Shown here: positions 59,347-64,000 of the stretch, in pieces
Position numbering within the stretch: position 1 is the stretch's first letter
Layout: each line of letters opens with the position of its first letter
Source: Streptomyces hilarionis
Lineage (GTDB): Bacteria > Actinomycetota > Actinomycetes > Streptomycetales > Streptomycetaceae
Direction of reading: 5' to 3'
Assembly: GCF_024539675.1 (NCBI RefSeq)
Contig: NZ_JAHHIT010000038.1
Location: 15,076-79,075, forward strand
DNA length: 64,000 nt
Notes under the pieces: model-generated
Databases searched by the model: none
Seen by the model: the letters and a program-made list of their open reading frames with translations, nothing else
Told to the model about the DNA's origin: nothing
Program-made: the position numbers and the translations under genes

Positions 59347-62094
59347 TCAGCGGTGGTCGCTGCCCGTGGACTGGGTCGCCGCCCGGCCCGCTTCCAGGCG
59401 GGCGACCGGGATGCGGAACGGGGAGCAGGAGACGTAGTCCAGGCCCACCTCGTGGAAGAAGTGCACCGACTCCGGGTCGCCGCCGTGCTCGCCGCACACG
59501 CCGAGCTTGAGGTCGGGGCGGGTGCGGCGGCCGGCCTCGGCCGCGGACTTGACCAGGGAGCCGACGCCGTCGCGGTCGATGGTCTCGAAGGGGCTGACGC
59601 CGAAGATGCCCTTCTCCAGGTACGCGGTGAAGAAGGAGGCCTCCACGTCGTCCCGGCTGAAGCCCCACACCGTCTGGGTGAGGTCGTTCGTGCCGAAGGA
59701 GAAGAACTCCGCCGCCTCGGCGATCTGGCCGGCGGTGAGGGCCGCCCGCGGAAGCTCGATCATCGTGCCGATGGCGAGCTTCAGCTCGACGCCGGTGGCC
59801 GCCTCGACCTCGGCGATGACCTGGTCGGCCTCCTCGCGGACGATCTCCAGCTCCTGCACGGTGCCGACCAGCGGGATCATGATCTCGGCGCGCGGGTCGC
59901 CCTTGGCGTTGCGGCGCTCGGCCGCCGCCTCGGCGATGGCGCGGACCTGCATGGTGAACAGGCCGGGGATGACCAGCCCGAGGCGCACACCGCGCAGACC
60001 CAGCATCGGGTTCTGCTCGTGCAGACGGTGCACGGCCTGGAGCAGGCGCAGTTCGTTCTCGTGGGACTCCTGGCGGGACTCCGCGAGCGCCACGCGCACC
60101 GACAGTTCGGTGATGTCGGGCAGGAACTCGTGCAGCGGGGGGTCGAGGAGACGGATCGTCACCGGGAGGCCGTCCATGGCCTCGAAGAGCTCGACGAAGT
60201 CCTTCTTCTGGAGCGGGAGCAGCTGCTTCAGCGACTCCTCGCGCTCTTCGTCGGTGTCCGCCAGGATCAGGCGTTCCACCTGCTCGCGGCGGTCGCCGAG
60301 GAACATGTGCTCGGTGCGGCACAGTCCGATGCCCTGCGCGCCGAAGCGGCGGGCGCGCAGCGCGTCCTCGGCGTTGTCGGCGTTGGCGCGCACGCGCAGG
60401 CGGCGCTTGCGGTCGGCGAAGGCCATGATGCGGTGGACGGCCTCGACGAGCTCGTCCGCGTCGTCCGCGCCCGCGTGCATGCGGCCCTCGAAGTACTCGA
60501 CGACCGGGGAGGGTACGACGGGTACCTCGCCGAGGTAGACCTTGCCGGAGGAGCCGTCGATGGAGATGACGTCGCCTTCCTCCACCACGTGGCCGCCGGG
60601 GACGGTCATCCGACGGCGCTTGGTGTCGACCTCGAGCTCCTCCGCGCCGCAGACGCAGGTCTTGCCCATGCCGCGGGCGACCACGGCGGCGTGGGAGGTC
60701 TTGCCGCCGCGGCTGGTCAGGATGCCCTCGGCGGCGATCATGCCGTCGAGGTCGTCGGGGTTGGTCTCGCGGCGGACGAGGATGACCTTCTCGCCCGAGC
60801 GGGACCACTTGACGGCGGTGTAGGAGTCGAAGACCGCCTTGCCGACGGCCGCGCCGGGCGAGGCCGCGATGCCCCGGCCGACCTTCTCGACCTTCGCGTC
60901 CTCGTCGAAGCGGGGGAACATCAGCTGGGCGAGCTGGGCTCCGGTGACGCGCTGGAGCGCCTCGGTCTCGTCGATGAGGCCCTGGTCGACGAGCTGGGTG
61001 GCGATGCGGAAGGCCGCGCCCGCCGTGCGCTTGCCGACGCGGGTCTGGAGCATCCACAGCTGGCCGCGCTCGATGGTGAACTCGATGTCGCAGAGGTCCT
61101 TGTAGTGGTTCTCCAGCGTCTCCATGATCTGCATCAGCTGGTCGTAGGACTTCTTGTCGATCTGCTCCAGCTCGGCGAGCGGGACGGTGTTGCGGATGCC
61201 GGCGACGACGTCCTCGCCCTGGGCGTTCTGGAGGTAGTCGCCGTACACGCCCTGGTGGCCGGAGGCGGGGTCGCGGGTGAAGGCGACGCCGGTGCCCGAG
61301 TCGGGGCCGAGGTTGCCGAAGACCATCGAGCAGACGTTGACGGCGGTGCCGAGGTCGCCGGGGATGCGCTCCTGGCGGCGGTAGAGCTTGGCGCGCTCGC
61401 CGTTCCAGGAGTCGAAGACGGCCTTGATGGCGAGGTCCATCTGCTCGCGCGGGTCCTGCGGGAAGTCGCGGCCCGCCTCGGTCTTGACGATCTTCTTGAA
61501 GCGGGTGACCAGCTTCTTCAGGTCGGCGGCCTCCAGCTCGGTGTCGACCGTGACCTTCTTCGCGGTCTTGGCCGACTCCAGCGCGTCCTCGAAGAGCTCG
61601 CCGTCGACGCCGAGGACGGTCTTGCCGAACATCTGGATCAGGCGGCGGTAGGAGTCCCACGCGAAGCGGTCGTCGCCGGCCTGCTTGGCGAGGCCCTGGA
61701 CCGACTTGTCGGAGAGGCCGATGTTCAGGACGGTGTCCATCATGCCGGGCATGGAGAACTTCGCGCCCGAGCGGACGGACACGAGGAGGGGGTTGTCCGG
61801 CTGGCCGAGCTTCTTGCCCATGCGCTCTTCCAGGGCGACGAGGTGCGCACTCACCTCGTCACGCAGTGCCGCCGGCTCCTCGCCGCTGTCGAGGTAGACC
61901 TTGCAGGCCTCGGTGGTGATGGTGAAGCCGGGAGGGACGGGAAGGCCGAGGTTGGTCATCTCGGCGAGGTTCGCGCCCTTGCCGCCGAGGAGGTCCTTGA
62001 GGTCCTTGTTGCCCTCGGTGAAGTCGTAGACGAACTTCACGCCCTCAACGCTCGTGGCCGACTCGGCTGCACGGAGATCTTTGTTTTCCGACAC
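59347..62094 (-). CDS. ppdK: Pyruvate, phosphate dikinase
   Basis: A 915-residue enzyme interconverting pyruvate + ATP + Pi with phosphoenolpyruvate + AMP + PPi. The N-terminal ATP-grasp domain has LLGGKGANLAEM and PGMMDTVLNIGLS. The swivelling phosphohistidine domain has RGGKTSHAAVVARGMGK. The C-terminal PEP/pyruvate barrel has CRTEHMF, GTNDLTQT and the Cys in VCGEHGGDP. GTG 62094 follows GAGGAG at 9 nt; longer frames are unsupported. A gluconeogenic or anaplerotic role is usual. Confidence 0.97.
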   Translation of the reverse strand: MSENKDLRAAESATSVEGVKFVYDFTEGNKDLKDLLGGKGANLAEMTNLGLPVPPGFTITTEACKVYLDSGEEPAALRDEVSAHLVALEERMGKKLGQPDNPLLVSVRSGAKFSMPGMMDTVLNIGLSDKSVQGLAKQAGDDRFAWDSYRRLIQMFGKTVLGVDGELFEDALESAKTAKKVTVDTELEAADLKKLVTRFKKIVKTEAGRDFPQDPREQMDLAIKAVFDSWNGERAKLYRRQERIPGDLGTAVNVCSMVFGNLGPDSGTGVAFTRDPASGHQGVYGDYLQNAQGEDVVAGIRNTVPLAELEQIDKKSYDQLMQIMETLENHYKDLCDIEFTIERGQLWMLQTRVGKRTAGAAFRIATQLVDQGLIDETEALQRVTGAQLAQLMFPRFDEDAKVEKVGRGIAASPGAAVGKAVFDSYTAVKWSRSGEKVILVRRETNPDDLDGMIAAEGILTSRGGKTSHAAVVARGMGKTCVCGAEELEVDTKRRRMTVPGGHVVEEGDVISIDGSSGKVYLGEVPVVPSPVVEYFEGRMHAGADDADELVEAVHRIMAFADRKRRLRVRANADNAEDALRARRFGAQGIGLCRTEHMFLGDRREQVERLILADTDEEREESLKQLLPLQKKDFVELFEAMDGLPVTIRLLDPPLHEFLPDITELSVRVALAESRQESHENELRLLQAVHRLHEQNPMLGLRGVRLGLVIPGLFTMQVRAIAEAAAERRNAKGDPRAEIMIPLVGTVQELEIVREEADQVIAEVEAATGVELKLAIGTMIELPRAALTAGQIAEAAEFFSFGTNDLTQTVWGFSRDDVEASFFTAYLEKGIFGVSPFETIDRDGVGSLVKSAAEAGRRTRPDLKLGVCGEHGGDPESVHFFHEVGLDYVSCSPFRIPVARLEAGRAATQSTGSDHR

Positions 62095-62554
62095 GGGTCT
62101 CGACTCCTCGAGGACGCGGTGGCTGCCCTGACGGCCAGGAACATACCCAGATCGAAGGCTCCTGGGTACGTCCACTTGCGCGTCATACGCCCGTAACCCG
62201 TCGTCCGCCAGCGGATCGAAAGTCAAGGCTTGGCAAGTGCGGGGCCGTCGATGTTTTCACTTGTTGAACGGAAGGACGCTCCAGGAGCCTCGTTCACGCT
62301 CGTATGAGCGTTGCGTGGCACGGTTGATTTCGATCGATGAACGATCAAGGCGTGGCACTGAGTGCCACCCCTTGGAGAAGTGCAGCCGTCCTTGATCCGC
62401 TCATCTGAGCACTACCCCCCTCAGGGGTGGCGAGAATCACGCTCTCGCACGCGGTCCGAGTTCACGATGCGGACGCGCCCGCGGACGCACCCGCGCAACG
62501 GAAACCCGCCTGTCACACGCGTGCGCGCACGGCCGTCCCTCCCCCGAGCGTCCC
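62095..62554. promoter_or_regulatory. ppdK upstream region with two palindromes
   Basis: 460 bp without a gene. GTGGCACTGAGTGCCAC (62352-62368) is a perfect 7-bp-arm dyad. Just before it, TTGATTTCGATCGATGAACG (62323 on) continues to ATCAA and forms a looser AT-rich dyad. CGCTCGTATGAGCG lies near 62297. These are candidate operators for ppdK, possibly for the ROK regulator whose gene ends at 62555. Confidence 0.5.
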
Positions 62555-63793
62555 TCAGACCCCGAGCGCCAGCAACCGCTCCTCGACCCGCTCGGGCGCG
62601 TACAGGTGCTCCACGACCATCGCCCCCGCCCCCACCAGCCCCGCCCGCTCGCCCAGCCGCGAGGTCACGACCTCGAGGCCGGCCGTGGAGCGGGGCAGCG
62701 CACGCTGGTAGAGCAGTTCGCGCACGCCGGTGAGGAAGGCGGTTCCGGCCAGATCTCCCGCGATCATCAGGACCCCGGGATTGAGCAGCGTGACGACCGT
62801 CGCCAGGACGTCGCCGACCTTGCGCCCCGCCTCGCGGGCCAGTGCGGCCGCCTCGGGGTGCCCGGCGGCGAGCAGGTCGCGCACGTCCGAGCCGGAGGCG
62901 GCGGGAACGCCCGACTCCGCCAGCCGGCGCGCCACGGCCCCGCCGCTGGCGACGGCCGCCAGGCAGCCGTGCGAACCGCAGCGGCACGGCGCGTCCGCGC
63001 CCACCCGGATGTGCCCGATGTCGCCGGCCCCGCCGTCGACGCCCCGGTAGACCGAGCCGCCGACGACCACTCCGGCGCCGATGCCGGTGGACACCTTGAC
63101 CAGCACGAACGCGGAGCAGTCGGGGTAACCGGTGCGCTGCTCGCCGTACGCCATGAGGTTCGCGTCGTTGTCCACCAGGACGGGGACCTCCGCCCGAGCG
63201 GCGCCCGCCCCTGCCTCCGTCCCGGCGCACGCCCCCGTGTCGGCGCGTTCCCTGAACGCGCGCGCGAGGCGTCCTCTTATGTCGTAGCCGTCCCAGCCGG
63301 GCATGATCGGCGGCTGGACGACCAGGCCCGTCTCGGTGTCGACCGGTCCGGGGACGGCGAGCCCTATGCCGCAGACCTCGTCCGGCCGGTGCCCCGCCTT
63401 CACCAGCAGTTCGGCGAACCAGCCCCCCAGTTCACCGAGGACGACGTCCGGGCCGTCCTCTACGGCCAGCGGGCCGCCGTGCTCGGCCAGGATCTCGCCG
63501 GTCAGCGTGAGCACGGCCGCGCGCGCGTGCCGGGTGTCCAGGTCCGCCGCCAGGACGACGGCGTGGGCGTCGTCGAACTCCAGGGTGATCGAGGGGCGTC
63601 CGCCCAGCGGCGAGTCGACCGGTCCGCCGGCGCCCTCGCGCAGCCAGCCGGCCCGGAAGAGGCGGTCCAGGCGTTGGCCCACGGTCGCGCGGGAGAGGCC
63701 CGTGGCCTGCTGGAGGGCGCCGCGTGTCGTCGCACGGCCCGTGCGCACCAGTGCGAGCAGATCACCGGCGCCGGCCTGACCTCGTCCCGTCAT
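62555..63793 (-). CDS. ROK-family transcriptional regulator
   Basis: A 412-residue protein. A MarR-like winged HTH at residues about 10-60 (RATTRGALQQATGLSRATVG) is followed by the ROK sugar-kinase fold: VLAADLDTRHARAA, GIGLAVPGPVDTETG, VLVDNDANLMAYGE, DIGHIRV and the zinc motif CRCGSHGCLAAVASGG. Such proteins are usually carbohydrate-responsive repressors. ATG 63793 is preceded by GGGGGTG, better than the ATG 8 codons upstream. It is upstream of ppdK on the same strand. Confidence 0.93.
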   Translation of the reverse strand: MTGRGQAGAGDLLALVRTGRATTRGALQQATGLSRATVGQRLDRLFRAGWLREGAGGPVDSPLGGRPSITLEFDDAHAVVLAADLDTRHARAAVLTLTGEILAEHGGPLAVEDGPDVVLGELGGWFAELLVKAGHRPDEVCGIGLAVPGPVDTETGLVVQPPIMPGWDGYDIRGRLARAFRERADTGACAGTEAGAGAARAEVPVLVDNDANLMAYGEQRTGYPDCSAFVLVKVSTGIGAGVVVGGSVYRGVDGGAGDIGHIRVGADAPCRCGSHGCLAAVASGGAVARRLAESGVPAASGSDVRDLLAAGHPEAAALAREAGRKVGDVLATVVTLLNPGVLMIAGDLAGTAFLTGVRELLYQRALPRSTAGLEVVTSRLGERAGLVGAGAMVVEHLYAPERVEERLLALGV

Positions 63794-63844
63794 GCGCACC
63801 CCCTTGTGTTTCCCCACTCTGCATTACATATTGAGTTCTGCGTG

Positions 63845-64000
63845 TTAAATAGACGTAACTCTACGGTAGTCGCTGCCGAACCAGGCGGCCACGTCGTCTT
63901 CGGGGAGCCCCGAGTGGATCGCACCGCCCAGCTCAGCGCCCGTGCCGCGGAGGTCGCCGGGACCGTCGCACACGATCCGGCGGCGCCACCGGCGCCGGCG
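63845..64000 (-). CDS. C-terminal end of an unidentified protein (runs off the window)
   Basis: The reverse strand is open from the window edge to a TAA at 63845, giving 51 residues: CDGPGDLRGTGAELGGAIHS, then GLPEDDVAAWFGSDYRRV. The third-position GC pattern is normal for coding DNA here. I do not recognise the family. An AT-rich 50-bp gap, likely a promoter, separates it from the ROK gene. Confidence 0.55.
   Translation of the reverse strand, partial: RRRRWRRRIVCDGPGDLRGTGAELGGAIHSGLPEDDVAAWFGSDYRRVTSI

Noticed and set aside
62352..62368. GTGGCACTGAGTGCCAC considered as a CIRCE (HrcA) element
   Set aside because: CIRCE has 9-bp arms separated by 9 bp. Here the arms are 7 bp with a 3-bp spacer, and ppdK is not a heat-shock chaperone gene.

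Overview
The window is high-GC, strongly codon-biased actinobacterial DNA and almost certainly comes from a Streptomyces chromosome. It carries an HrdA-like sigma factor, DnaG and Dgt, an assimilatory nitrate/nitrite reduction set, a class F sortase, secreted M4 protease and pyruvate phosphate dikinase. From memory (not checked here), this order of conserved genes resembles the S. coelicolor interval from hrdA/dnaG through nasA and nirBD to ppdK.

Region 1 (1-19.5 kb) is accessory DNA. It holds many small redox and hydrolase enzymes (NmrA-like, quinone oxidoreductase, SDR, alkene reductase of the old yellow enzyme family, three alpha/beta hydrolases, and a quinone oxidoreductase fused to two SnoaL-like domains). 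They are interleaved with AraC-, GlxA- and TetR-type regulators and with broken copies of the same families. From about 4.3 to 19.5 kb this DNA is bracketed by 48-bp direct repeats of the 3' end of a CAU-anticodon tRNA, the signature of a tRNA-integrated genomic island. A degenerate third copy lies at 3.6 kb. I see no integrase, so the element looks immobile. It also contains a 162-bp MITE-like element, an IS30-type transposase relic and several similar AT-rich operator-like palindromes.

Region 2 (19.4-55.5 kb) is core-like. It opens with three tRNA genes, a YtxH-like membrane protein and an FGGY kinase, then a heterodimeric ABC exporter and hrdA. Next come a hypothetical-nucleotidyltransferase pair, dnaG, a ferredoxin-reductase-like flavoprotein, dgt, a CbiX-type chelatase, a SanA-like protein and an enoyl-CoA hydratase. 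A translationally coupled pair (stand-alone adenylation enzyme plus ferric-reductase-like membrane flavoprotein) precedes nasA. After nasA come a TetR/MFS efflux pair with an iterated operator, an M4 protease, a sortase locus, and a flavoprotein-nirB-nirD operon. GlnR-box-like sites precede both nasA and the nir operon, so nitrate and nitrite assimilation are probably co-regulated by nitrogen status although 8 kb apart.

Region 3 (55.6-59.1 kb) has visibly lower GC. It contains an FtsX-type ABC permease/ATPase pair and a small secreted protein of unknown function, probably acquired horizontally. Region 4 (59.3-64 kb) returns to typical DNA with ppdK, a ROK-family regulator and the 3' end of one more reverse-strand gene at the window edge.
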